64,000 nt of DNA, from the NCBI RefSeq assembly GCF_000224145.3, contig NC_020166.2, positions 3,580,948 through 3,644,947 on the forward strand. The letters are read 5' to 3'. The notes under the pieces are model-generated. The model was not told the origin of the DNA, did no database searches, and was given only the letters and a program-made list of their open reading frames with translations. Positions 1 to 13,600 of this stretch are shown here, piece after piece (position 1 is the first letter of the stretch; each line of letters opens with the position of its first letter). This DNA comes from Ciona intestinalis. Its lineage: Eukaryota; Chordata; Ascidiacea; Phlebobranchia; Cionidae. The position numbers and the translations under genes are program-made.

Positions 1-1345
1 TGAAACATCACTTTCTTCAAAAAAATGCGGGGAAGGGTTCAGAATACAAACAAGTATGAGGGTCATAACCCGAATCATACAAGTATTAAATTTTAAAATA
101 TTTCGGCGAAAATATAACTTACGCATACATCTATGTAGGTCAGTAGCATGGTATCCCCATTGAAAAAAAAAAATAATTTCAACTTTTTTTAAAACTGAAT
201 ATTAATATTCGTCATAAAAACATACTTATAGAATTTTCTTCCGATCCAGCTTCGAATATGTTATAGCGCTACGTAATACCTAAAAAATGAAACATCATTT
301 TCTTCAAAAAAATGCGGGGAAAGGTTCAGAATACAAACAAGTATGAGGGTCATAACCCGAGTCATACAAATATTAAATTTTAAAATATTTCGGCGAAAAT
401 ATAACTTATCATACTCGAGCCAAACAAGTGAACAGCAACATGTTATTGCAAAACAAACGTTCAGTTACAAAAACAACTTTTGTTTTCCAAGTTTGAATGA
501 AAAACAAAGTCAATTAACAGGGAAGTGACATGAACTATATCAATATTCTTCACAATATTTAATACCCATCCCCGCACTCATCAGTTGAAGAAATTAATGT
601 TTCATTGTTTAGTTATTCAGGAGCACTATTACATTTCAAAGTTTGTCTGGTGCAAGATTCTATAAATATGTTTTTATGACACATATTAATAGTCATTTTA
701 AAAGATCTTAATTGATGAACAATGCTGTATAAAAATGAATCGTGTCGTTGTACATACACTTTAACAATTCTAAGCATTTTAGACACACAACGGTAAATAT
801 TTACTGTTATAATTTTGTTATAAAAACATTTATGTGGATTAATATGTACTATTTTTGCGTTCGTGCAAATAAAATATATAAACACGAAATTCGAGTAATT
901 AATACTCTCCACAATATTTAACATCCATCCCCGCACTTTTTTGAAGAAAACGATCTTTCATTTTTATGTATTTCGTGGCGCTATAACATATTCAAAGCTG
1001 GATCGGGAGAAAATTCCATAAATATATTTTTATGACGAACATTAATATTCAAATTTAAAAAAAAAATTACATTAATTATTTTTTCGATGGGGATAACATG
1101 CTAGTGACCTACATAGATGTATGCGTAAGTTATATTTTCGCGAAAAAAATCGAAAATTTAATATTTATATGATTCAAGTTATGACCATACTTGTTTGTAT
1201 TTAACATCTATCCCCGCAATTTTTTTAAAGAAAATAATGTTTAATTTTTTAGGTATTACGTAGCGCTATAACATATTCGAAGCTGGATCGAGAGAAAATT
1301 CTATAAATATGTTTTTATGACAAATATTAATATTCATAATTAATA
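1..1345. repeat. Inverted/tandem array of a ~290 bp repeat
   Basis: A unit beginning TGAAACATCACTTTCTTCAA at 1 recurs at about 288 (truncated near 411). The same unit appears in inverse orientation at about 910-1195 and 1200-1340, with a diverged inverted piece at about 545-720. Shared landmarks are GATCCAGCTTCGAATATG with GCGCTACGTAATACC in one orientation and GAAGCTGGATCG in the other. Short ORFs here are by-products of the repeat. No exon was recognised, so the missing RNF213 C-terminal exons are probably beyond the left edge. Confidence 0.75.
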
Positions 1346-1374
1346 TTTTTTCGAATTTTTTATTTTTTATTTTA

Positions 1375-1460
1375 GAATCGGTACCGCTGGGGTCTAGTTA
1401 GTACAGTGTCCAAATTTTAGGTTAGTGGTACCAGTAGAAGGTATCGAAAATGGTCGCTAG
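1375..1460. repeat. Fragment of the foldback repeat found at 50.5-51.5 kb
   Basis: The stretch with GGTACCGCTGGGGTCTAGTT and CCAGTAGAAGGTAT resembles the inner arms of the palindrome at 50520-51510, which carry ACCTTCTACTGGTGCCACTA and CCAGTAGAAGGTATTAAC. I read it as a solo fragment of the same dispersed element. It lies downstream of the last visible RNF213 exon. Confidence 0.5.
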
Positions 1461-1674
1461 AATATCTGTATTCTAGGATCACCTTGGTAGGATAAAGCAA
1501 GTTCCTCAACATATTAACAAATTAACAATCCAACTTGTGATTATAATTATTGTTTATGATTTTGTCCATTCCTAAAGACAAAATAGTCAAGTAAACCCAA
1601 GTAATATTGTAGAAAATGTGAATCTTAATTTGAGCAACTTTACTCAGAAGTCATCACTTATAAAAACAGCTAAC

Positions 1675-4600
1675 CTGAGTTGTTTTTTCATTCACTTTTT
1701 CCACTTCATTTTTCAAGCCCACATCCTGTGGATATACCATCTGTGGTATTGTCTGAAAGTTAAAAAAGAGATTCATTAATATTGTTTTATACATGTTGCT
1801 TCTGTCTGCTACCTTTTTTATAAGATATAATAATATAATAATACCTTGATTTATCTCTTCAATTACGGTAGTGAAGATTTAAAATATTTTAAACATAAAG
1901 ACAGGATTAGCGACAAAACAACAGTTGCTAAAACATATATATTTACTACGACTAGTTTAACAAATTTCTTAACTTAACTCACCTCAATCTTGAGTAAACT
2001 CTTTCTTAAAATGAACTTCTCTTTCACCTGGCAAAAAAATTATAGTTTAACAATTAATTTACCTAAAATTATTTTTAATTTAACTCAATGAATGTAACTT
2101 ATTTTACCTTCGTGTTGCCGGAAAAAGGCATTCATTATAACATGGGTGTACAGTTTCATACACCTCATGCCAGCTTAGGAGCTACCAAGTATGTTACTCT
2201 GTGGGTGATTACTTTTTTTTACCTTTTTTTCTAATGATCCAAAATTGTATGCGATGTTATGCTTAGTGCCGCTCTCATCTTTGCTGTACTCATACTGGGA
2301 GTTTGCAATAACCAGAGGCATCAGGTCATGAGATTCCACGATACAAATCAAATCATTCTCCATGTTCATACGAACATCAACCACAGGAAAACTGCATCAA
2401 AGCAAAAAGCGATATGTTACGTCACAACAGTGATATATAATGTCAAATATGATATATTACGTCAAAATAGCGATATGTTAGATAACAAATGTAATATATT
2501 ACGTCACAATAGCGATATACTAGGTACATTACGGCAGGTTATAATCTTGTTTCCGCATTGTTTTATACCAGTGAAAACCCTTACTCCCAAGCCCTTACCC
2601 TTAACATTTAACTCTCAACCACTGATCCCTAACAAATACCACTGTTTTATGCCAGTAAAAACTCTAACCCTTAACCCCTATACCCCAAACACCAACAAAT
2701 AACGTAACAAACTGAATTTGGTCCACTAAGTAGTTGTACACTTTCGTTTTAATAAAATAATTTACAAATATATATGATACTTTCTGAATTTGATCTGCCA
2801 TGTTTCACCTGGGTGTTGGTGTGATTAGATCTCTGCATTTCAAGAGCAATGTGTTTTGCATCGTAATGAAGTATTCCACCAAAAGAAGAGCACATCCTCC
2901 TCTTCCATGTTTACTTGGTAAACACATTGATATTGGGCTATCCATATTCATGTCAGATTCAAAGAACGACTTTGGCATCTTAAACCGATCTACTTTCTCT
3001 AAATCTTTTCGTAGCTGTGAAAAAAGAATACAGAACACACTTTAGTAAAGCCGCCATAGGTTAATTTATATTGTTTTGTTTAAAAAAGAAATTCTTTTAC
3101 ATTAATTTATTATATTACAGATTAATTTATAATATTTTGTTTGAATAAAAAAAATTTTTACATAAATTTATAATATTACTGAATTACTGATTATTTTATA
3201 ATATTTTGTTTAAATAAAAAAAATTTTTACATAAATTTATAATATTACTGATTATTTTATAATATCTTGTTTGAATAAAAAATGTTCCATATTAATTTAT
3301 TATATTACTGATTATTTTATAGTATTTTGATTGAAATAAATCATTCTTCCATTAATAGATTGCACCTTGTTCCAAATTGAAATGTATTGTTCAATTTGAT
3401 CTTCAATATCACTCTCATTGTCTTCAATAAAATCTTGCAAAGTGAATTTCTCTGTGTCACCCAAATCAACTTTCTGGCGATATCTTTATATTGGGAGAAC
3501 ATAAGATGATTGAATGAATGAGTGTAACTTACTTTATCCCCACATGGTTGGAAAATAACAGTCGTTTTACAAAGGTGTTCTGTTTCATACACCTCATGCC
3601 AGCTTACGAGTTACCATGTATGTTACATTTTTTTATGTACGGCTGTTAATTTGGACAACCCATTAGTGACCATTGGGTTGGAGCAATTGCCGTTAAATGT
3701 CTTGCCCAATGACACATACGCCCACAATGGTAGCGGCAAAGAGCCTTGAACCCATTACCTCTGGGTTAGAGGCAGCTACCGTGCCGGACAAGATATTCGA
3801 AAGATGCGGATTCGAAATAGCAAATATGTAACAATTAAGTTTTACCTGGAAATAAACATGTCTTGAACCTTCAATAAGTCACAAAGGAATCGAAGCAAGT
3901 CAAGATGTTCAACATTGAGCAAAACTTTCAAGATAGATCCTTCACCTGATATTAAAATCACTTTAACAAGGGTTTAAACTTAAACTTTAGAACATACATA
4001 AAGATTAATTCATTTTTAACAAGGGTTTAAAACTTAAATAAAGACTAATGAAAACACAATATTAGGAAACTGCGCTTACTTTCAGATAATCACGTATAGT
4101 TACTCTCAATTTTCTATAAAATTTATGCCCAAATAGACAAATTGCAAAGTGTGAGCCAAAGTATGGCAGAACAGCTTAAACAATACTACCACACACCATC
4201 AGTATAGTCATCAAAGTGGTTGTGTTAACTCACCACCAACAGTTTCATCCACAGCTTCTAACTTCTGTCGAACATTCAGCATGTCAGCATGGATTCGGTA
4301 ATTCCATAAACTTGGGCTGTTCCAGGGAATCACCCCATCTTCAAGATCACCGTTCAGATTCAATTCGTAAACAATTCTGCTCGTAAACAAGGACAATCTT
4401 AGAGAAAGACATTTTGAGAGGAAGTAAAATTAAAAAGGAAAGACATTTTCAAAGGAAGTAAGCTGAAAAAGTAATGACAGTTTTACAGAAAGGTAAATGA
4501 AATCAAATAGAAAAAAATGGACAAAGTTACTTACTTTTCCAAAGGCCTTTGTGCAAAATCACCAACTTGCACAATCACAGCTTGTGCTGCATTAATCAAT

Positions 4601-7600
4601 GTATCTGTGTTTTGAAAAGCAAGTGAGAAGAATTGCCGTTGGAATGCTTCCTCCCACTGTGTTCGTGCAGCCATGCTTCGTAGTGACAAGATCTGGTTCC
4701 CAGCCTGATAAGTGATGAACCATTACTCATCAGTACTTATTAGTTCAAAATTTACTTTTTAACTCAAAATTTACTTTTTAATAAAAATAAGAAGAACTTT
4801 TATTTGTCTCTTTGATTACAGTAGCGTAGATTTAGAAATATTTTAAACAAAAAGACAGGATATAGCAACAAAACAACAGTTGTTAAAACTCGCTTACAGG
4901 TAAAAACATATTTACGTTTAGTTGGAAGATAATAAACGTGGTCCCTACACTTAGCAGACAGACACGCCATTTATTTTAATTAAGTTAAACTTTTAATAGA
5001 AACAAAAGTGTGCATTTTATATTGAAAACTTAAGATAAATAAAAATTGAATATTTTTAAGTCCAAAAACAATTAGGTAAAAAACTTACATTGTATGTTCT
5101 AAATTTGTGCACAATCTGATGCATCATTATAAAAGCATCATCAATGCTTCTTCCAAGACAAGTAGCAAGATTGCGCATATCATTATAAACATGTTGAACA
5201 AGGAAATGTTGCGCTTCTTCTTTACTTTTTACTTTCACCATTCTGAAAAAGAGTAAAAATTCATGTAAATATTGTTTTGAAAAAGTTATATTTCACAACT
5301 AACCTTTGTATTGTGCCCTTCTCCTTATTTGCAAGCAACATGCATGAATGAAGACAAGCTCGTAAAGCACATACAGAAAGTTTGGTCAGCTTTCTTTCTT
5401 GAGTGGGTAGTTGACACTGTGCTGCATTTTTAAGCAAATACCCAGCTTGTGACGCTTCAGTCAACTCACCAGCTGTGTTACCAGCGTGTAACAAGCCATA
5501 CTTCCGACCACCAATTTTATTTCCACACTCAGGACATTTGCCCTCTTGGACAGGGTTAGTGCATTCACCGATAAAATAAACATGACCTTCTGGACAGAGA
5601 TAGGCTTTGGGGGAAGTGTTGTGAGCTCTCTCCAATTTTAATACATCTCGAACTTCGAAAAAGTTGGATGCTGGCATGGTTGGTAAGAAAAGATCAGTAT
5701 AGTTTTCTGGCTTGTTAACAAGGTCTGCCAAATTCTCCAAAACTCCAACATTGTTACTCAAAACAACAGCTCCAATAAGATTAACCAGCTCAGTGACTTT
5801 GTATGCCATTTGTGGTGAAAGCTCTTTGATTTGAAACTCATATTTTTGTTGAGCCAAATTTGACAAGAAATATTGGCTTGCTTTACCAGCCAAATGCGAC
5901 TGCAGTCGACCTGTAATGTATTGATAAGAAGCTTTTCTCAGTTGGTGTGGTGCACTGCCATGTGCAGTCCATACAGCCAAAGCAAGCATAATCTGGAAAA
6001 TACTGTCAGGAGCTTGTTGAATTTCATGAATGATCTTTTTGAAAAGATTTGGTAAGTCTTCTTCTTGTGCTATGTCCAAAAACAGAGCCTTTGTTCGAAT
6101 ATAAATATCTCCAGTCAACACCAGGAGATCGGATTGAAGATACAAATTTTCTTCTACAGCATCTTGTGCTGGTAGTAGATTCTGTGGAACCAGTGACTTT
6201 CTGTAACCATCATTTTCAATGAGGATATTAAATGCATCCATTCCATATCGTCGACATAATGTTTTGATAATATACTGTTTCATGACAAGGAACTTTGTGT
6301 GTTGACAGTTTGCACATACAGCTCCAACAAAAGTAACCATATCTCGATACTCCTTGAATTTTTTGGACTTATCCGTCTTACTTTGCAAATGATAGACACA
6401 ATTCACAACCACCCTTGAAATAAACTTCAATTTTGCACAAAGATTTAGGTGCTGCACTTGCTTGAAGTTGTTGGCATACTTGCATAGTTCTTTGCATTCA
6501 TCAAACATTTCAGCTGCGTATGTGGCACTTATCTCCTCTGCTGGGTTTTCCATGGTGGCGCGACTTTGCTGCATATCTTGTATACACTGAGTGTAAATAT
6601 CCATGATCATTTTCTTATCCAAGACACTTGTCATGCTCGTGAAATGACGATCAAGCTGATTCTGAACTGAGACTGGATTACACCGCAAGAGCAACTGCAA
6701 GATGAATGATCGTGCAGTTGGACTCGGGTCTAAGCTTTTGCGAATAGGAGATATATCGTGAGTGGTTTTGTCACATATAACCAACTTTTCCAAAGCCATG
6801 GTGATCTTCTCATCAGGTGGTTGATTGAATTCATCTTGGTTTGATAACTCCGGGTTAGGAAAGCAAAGTGTGGACAAGTAGTCTAAGAAGAAGCTTTGGC
6901 AAGCAACCTCAAACTGCTTGAGTTCTTTCTTTTGATCATTTTGCAGCTCAATCGGTTTCAGTTCCAGGTTTTCAGAAATCTTTTTTCGACAAATTGGGCA
7001 ACTTCTTTCTGGACTTTCCACTGGAACACATTTCATGCAAACTAAATGTTTGCAGGGAAGTTTTACAGGTTCTGATAATTTATCCGACCTGCAAACCTTG
7101 CATTGTAACTTTTCCCAGGAACAAAGCAATTTCAAATTAATATCCTGTGCACAGCCTTGCAGGGTTTTTGTTAAAATGTTCAGGAATCGATTGTCGGTGA
7201 GGTCCTTAATTTTAGTTGCACCAGTCCAAAGCCTTCTTGCTAAAGGGGCCAATGTTGCCAAATATCTTTGAGCAGTTTCAGGTAATGTTGCACTTGGGAT
7301 AAGTTGATCCAAAAACATTTCAACAAAAACAATTCTTCTCCAACTTTCCTTTAATTCATGTCTTGTTTGCATTAATGGACTAACAAGAATTTTATTAGCA
7401 ACATGTTTTGTCTTGGATACCTTTTCCTTCCATTCCTTACAAAAATCACCTTTGTCAATTTTTGGAGCACCATTTTCAAGAGCAGTAACAAGTGATTGAA
7501 ATGCTGATATGTGAACAACAACAGTTTGTTGCTCAGATTGATCTTCTGTCCAACGTTCAACATCATCTATAACTTGAGGTTGAACTTCAAGAATATCTGA

Positions 7601-10600
7601 CAGTTGTTTCAACTCTTCCATTGAATGTACAAATGACATGAACATTTCAAGCAGTACATTTTGATGATGTTGTGCTGCATTTCGTTTTGCAAGCAACAGG
7701 GCAAGCATACATTCTGTCACAGCTGCATATTCTTTCTCTGAAGCTGTCATTTTATAAAGAATGTGAACCAGATCGCTTGTGAATAGTTTAATGTTATTAA
7801 TTGCGTCATGTTCTGTTACTTTCGCAAGTATTGGCTTGAGTGGAGAACCGGAAACTTTCTGAAAGAAACGGTCAATTTTGTCAACATCATCTACTGCAAG
7901 TTGGTTAACCATCTTCCATTGTTGAAGCAGTTCATTGATGATTTGTCTGCTAAAGGGAAATTTGCAAGCAAATCCCTTCTGGCAACAAATAACCAAATTT
8001 ACATTGCTTAAATGCTCAGGCCAAGAAAGACTCTTCTGTATGAACTGACTCTGAAATATTTCAAGCCATAAGTCCAAAAATCCTTCATCTTGCTGGTCGT
8101 TACAAATTGAGTCCAAGTTGTTGTCAACATCTGTAACGCTGATAACCTTTGCCATGGCAACTGCAACCAAGCTTTTCAGTTTAAGCCACAAAGTTTTCCT
8201 GAAAGTTCCTCCTTCCTGCAATGCTTGAGGAGAACATGCTTCTTGGATCGCCCAATCATCATGCTCCAGTTTATCTTTTCTTTTTTGCATCAAATAAAAG
8301 ATGTGTGTCATGACAATTTTTTGAAAACCTTCTGTAACCAGTTTGTTTCCAAACAAAAGCTCCATCAAGATTTTAACACGATTTCTGGTCACAGATGCTT
8401 CCTTGTTTTGCAGTTTTGCAATGGCTTGTGGTATGCTCTCCTTTAAAAGTTGATATAAATCAAGTGCAGGTCCATCATACAGGGTGATTGACTGATCTAG
8501 ATTTTGATTCATAATCTCCGCACTGATTTGCAAAACTTCCAAGACACCAAGTTCCCAGAATTTTGAAGCTGATGCAATAAAGTCTCTTCCTGGTCTCAGT
8601 TCATCCACATACACTGACTGACAATCACGACTGTGGAAACTTGTGTATGACTTGTTCGTCCCAGCAATTCCAGTTTGTCGTTCAAGAGTGAAGAGGAAAG
8701 CAATGATAATGGATGATTTTACTTCAAGCATTTGTTCTTTTATTTCTTTCACTTTGTTCATTGCGCAATACTTGGCACAAGCGATGAGGTTGCTGTGTTG
8801 CTGCACCTGTGGACATTGGACTAGCAAAATAAAAACACTGTCTTCTTGGTTGGCATCACCTGTTGATGCGAATTTAAAGAATTCATCCAATCTTCCGGAA
8901 TATTCCCTTTCTGTTTGGAACTGTTGTAATGTGAGCAACATGATGCGATTTTGTGGCAACTGTAGATGACTTTCCAGTCTCAGTCTGTCTTGTTCATTGA
9001 GTACCTGTGAAAAAGAAGACACTTCAAACACAGATATTGAATCAACAGCTTTGTTTTGGATTTCATTTTGCAGCATGGCAGATAAGTTATCATGCTGTTG
9101 TTCTTCCGCATATATTTTGTAGAGTGCACCACTATCTCGCTTTGATTTTGACTTAGGAAGTCGATAAATTGCATCCATAGAAGCGGATTGAAGCAATGCC
9201 TTTTTCACTTGTTCAAGCAAAAGAATGTTTTCACGCAGGTGTTCACCATCTTCCATATTAAGAACAACAGTTGCGATTGTATTATGATGATAACCGATAA
9301 ATGCATCCGGTTCAGTGAAAGACTTTCTTGGGTAGATTGGTAGTGATATTCTGGAAAATTCCGCAACCCATTGAAGTAGCTCATTAACCAATTCCTGCTG
9401 CTCTATATTAAGAATGCTTTGCATGTCAAATACATGTTTTTCCAGCCGATTGATCAAAGGAATTGGAAACTCATTGTAAACAATATCTTGCTCCTCAATT
9501 ACCAGTAATTTAAATCCTTTCGCAACTCTGCACTTGACTCTGTGACCTCCAAGACCAAGATCTATATAGCGCTGATCTGCAAAGGTAACATAGTGCTGGT
9601 TAAGTGCGTCATAGAGAGATTCATACAGATCTCTAAGATTGAGTAAAACCACTGCTCTTCCTGATTCCATGCACACTTTGATCCTGTTGATATTTCTACA
9701 CACTTCAGTGTAATCATGATCCCTGGGGAAGCTTGAACCGAAGATTACTTGAAAATCTTTCACATCTCCCATTACTCGACTTAACAAACTTACTGCAGAA
9801 TATTGTTTGGTCAGAAGCAGCAAAAATCGACTTTCATTATCTTGATTGAGATTCTCTTGTATTAAAGCTTCTACAGAAATTCTTGGCTTGTACGTTCTTT
9901 CATACAGCTGGGAAAGGTGTTTTTCAAATACCTCCCAGGTAGATTGCTTACTCCAGGTAGATTGCTTACTGCCACTAAAGTTCCTGATTACCAGTCGTCC
10001 AATATCTTTAAACGATAAGCTTTCTTTATCAGACAGAATAGCAAACATCATCTTCAATAAACTGTAATAATCTCGAAGCCCAAAAAACTCTTTCTTTTGC
10101 TCTTTATAAATTTCCAGATAAGCGGTAGTCAGAGCTTTGACATTTTTGTTCACTTCCCCCATTTTCTCTTTGTCTGATTTAAAAATTGCTTCTGCGGTTT
10201 TGAAAAGATCGTCATTGGATGGGTTTCCTCTTGTAACAAATATTCCTCTGTTCATCTTGGCAGGATCAAGTGCCCAGTTTGAGATTCCGACGAAACCAAC
10301 TTGATTGTGCGGTGGGACTTCCAATCCAACCGTTTCTGTTGATCCAACCTCCAACAAGGGATGTAAAACTTTCAGCGGCATTTTCGGGGAGTCTTCTGCA
10401 AGACCTATTTCATCCAAGACAACAACTGCTACATATCGGTCCAGATCTTGGTTCTTCTGCAGCTGAACACACTGATTGAACAACTTTTCTATCCCTACAG
10501 CATCAGATACAGTACTGCACTGAAAGGAGAAAAGTTGAATTTGCTTAAGCTTCTGAAAAAACGGATTCTTTGAATTTCCACCTTGCATTGCGTCCGCCAC

Positions 10601-13600
10601 TGTTGTTTTTGCAAGCGATTTAGAACTGCCAGGTTTGCCTACAAGAAACAAAGGGATTCTCATTTCAGCACAAGTAATAATCATGAAGACATTTTCTCTC
10701 AGAGCTTCATTGCGAGCGATATCCTTTTCCAGCTCTATCTCATTAATGAAGACATTCTGGCAGGCAACAATTTCTTGAAGCATGGTTGGAGCATTAATTT
10801 TACCTCCTGCTTGAAAAATGGATTGAGTTACTGCTTCTCGATACTCCTGTCTCTCAGGTAATGTGGTGTGGTAGCACATGCCGAGGGCAAGAACTAATGC
10901 GCGCAACTCATTGGGAAGTGGATTGGCTCTTTTGTAAAGTTTCTTCTTTTCCTCATCAATTAAAGGACTTAGAGTTTGAAGTTGTTGGTAAAACCATTTA
11001 TAACTTTTGATGGTTCTCTCTACATCACGGAGGCTTACAAAACTGCAAACATCTGTTTGTTCTCTCATATAGGATTGAGATCTGGTAAGAGCTTTAGTAA
11101 TGATCGCTAACATGTTTTCACTCAGATCTTTCAACTCCATATTTTCCACATCATTTTGTAACTTAATCACCATTTGGTTGATGTAAATCTCTTCAGTTTC
11201 TGCATTGAGTTGTCCAAAGTCCCACACAAGTGGTAGCATACTTGGTGGCAATGATGTGACTCTATAAACCAAGTGACGCAAAGGTATTCCCGCAAAAGTT
11301 TCTGCAGTGTCTTGTGATTTGACATGAAATCCAAGACCTGACTTTTCCATGGCTGCAATCATTTCATCAGAGTGCTTTTTATAGGGATTACATGCTGCAA
11401 CAATCTTTAACCCTGTGTCTACAAATGACTTTCCATGTACTGTTCCATCACAAACAACTTCTTTGATTGCATAAATAGCTTCCGTTGTGTTAGCTTCATC
11501 AAGAAAGAGAACAGTTTCAAGATTCCCTTCTTCTTTATTCTTTTGTGCCAGGGTAATAGCTTCTCTAACTTTCTCTTGGATAATTCCCACTGTGACCCCA
11601 CCATGAACTTTCACAACCACCATGTTCTTCACCTTTCTTTCTTTGCTCACTTCCCCAGACTTCAATTTGCTCATGAATTCAACCATCCTTGTCTTCCCAC
11701 ATCCTGTCTCCCCCATGATAACCACAGGAATTCCACATCTGAATCTCATATGTATTGCCAGCATCTTCAGAACATTGTCAGTGGTCAGTTCGTATGTTGG
11801 ATCCGGATCAATCACTTTTTTCACCCCAAAAACATTGCATAATGTTGCAAGTTTGTCTTCACGGGATACCAGGTCAAAATTCTGGCTGAGGTTGACCCCT
11901 TGTATGCGCAATCCACGGAAGAGCAAGTTAGTCATGATACCTGCTTGAATAGTTTCATATGTTACAGGATGACACAAATCACCTCTGTTGTTGATGTTAA
12001 AATGAACAAATGACATTGAGAATCTGTCATCATTAAAGAACATGTATGGATGTAGATTGTTTTCCCATCTTCTTCTAAGTTGGTGAAGCTCCAACAAATC
12101 ATTTTCTTGATTTCCGACTTGATGTTTGTCTGATAATGAAGGTGTGGCAAAATCCTGGGACATCCTGATCATAAAGCGAACCACAAACTTTTTAAACCCT
12201 GCCAAACCAGCATCAAAGTTGAGAGTTGGCCCAACAGCTTCAGCAATGCAGAAATCCGATTTTTCACAATCATTTAACTGGGTGTTTAAGAAGCGACAGA
12301 AATGGCTTAGTTCAAGCCATGACGGCTCCTCAATGCTGCAAAACTTCAACAGAGTTTCAAGAAACTCCAGAGGGTTGTTCTTTGGTTGATGGTAAACGAA
12401 GTTGTCTAAATCTTCTTGGTGTGAATATTTGTACAAATATTGGTAAGGTCGTTGGTAGGTGGGGCTCATAAGAAGCTCATTGTCAATCATGACAAGGTTT
12501 TCCAGCTCTCTTTGTTCTGTTTTGTTTTCTAGATGACCTTTGACTTGCATTGGGGTCAAGCAAGTTACAGAGGGTAGTAGACGAAGAATGTTGGCGTAAG
12601 AAATTGAACCCTAAAATGTTATTATGATTTAGACAAACTTAAAAGAGTGTTAAATAATGTAACTTTATCCCCGCTGGGCTGGAAAACAACAGTCGTTATT
12701 ACACAGATGTTCTGTTTCATACACCTCGTACCAGCTTACGAGTTACCAAATATGCAAATGTAAAACTAAATAAGTGTTAAAACACACACAAAATAAAATA
12801 TGTCCACTAGCTTTGAAGATGTCACAAGAGTAAATCTGTTTATAAAACAAACTTAAATGTGAAACAAAGAGAATGTTAAATCACAAAAAAATATGCCCTG
12901 TAAATTTAAAGATGTCACAAGAGTAAATCTACTTGTAAAAAACTTACCCTGGCACGTGGTATAGTGTATTCTATAACATAGAAATGTTGTGGATGATGAC
13001 GCCATACTCTCCCAAGACTGCTTGTGATTTTGCCGAGAATAATCAAATCAAACAGGAACTTTTGAACACCGCTTTGAACCTGAAGTAGAATTTTACGGAA
13101 TATTCTACAACCCATGGCTACAGAATCTCTGTTTACAGCAACTAGCATCGGTAATATAAAAAAGCTTAATATAACATAAACTTTTAATAAAAGTATTTGT
13201 GACAATTTATAGACATACCAATGGTGAATGAATGAAGGTAACTTACTTTATCCTCACGTGGCAGGAAAACAACAGTCGTTATAACATGGTTGTTTTGTAT
13301 AATATACCTTGTGCCAGCTTACGAGTTACCAAGTATGTTACTTTGTATGTGATTATTTTTTTAAACTTATAATTTGGACAACCCATTAGTGACCACTTGG
13401 TTGGAGCAATTGCCGTTAAGTGCCTTGCCCAAGGACACATACGCCCACAATGGCAGCAGCGACTAGCCTTGAACCAATTACCTCTGGGTTAGTGACAGAC
13501 CCGCTAACCACTTTGCCACATATAATGTTGATTTTTAACAAAAGTTTTTGTGATATTTTATAGACATACCGAAGGTGTGATGTCAATGTGAACAAAGTGA

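Larger units (their letters stand above)
1675..5242 (-). other. RNF213: RNF213 exons 51-59: C-terminal domain, incomplete
   Basis: Exons: 5089-5242, 4535-4704, 4234-4376, 3846-3945, 3366-3483, 2809-3014, 2223-2391, 1983-2027, 1675-1752. Frames are continuous (for example VGG|EGSILKVLLNVEHLDLL and KK|VKEKFILRKSLLKIE|TIPQMVYPQDV). Blocks line up with the human helical C-terminal region (LATCLGRSIDD; VISYEVERDLTPLIL against LICIVESHDLMPLVI). By comparison with the human protein roughly 200 residues are still missing, so one or more exons should lie left of position 1. Confidence 0.88.

Noticed and set aside
613..936. 107-codon minus-strand ORF as the last RNF213 exon
   Set aside because: Lies in the left-edge repeat array and shows no resemblance to the RNF213 C-terminus.
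5873..12471. Many plus-strand ORFs of 60-135 codons opposite RNF213
   Set aside because: Antisense shadows of the giant coding exon; no start context or family similarity.
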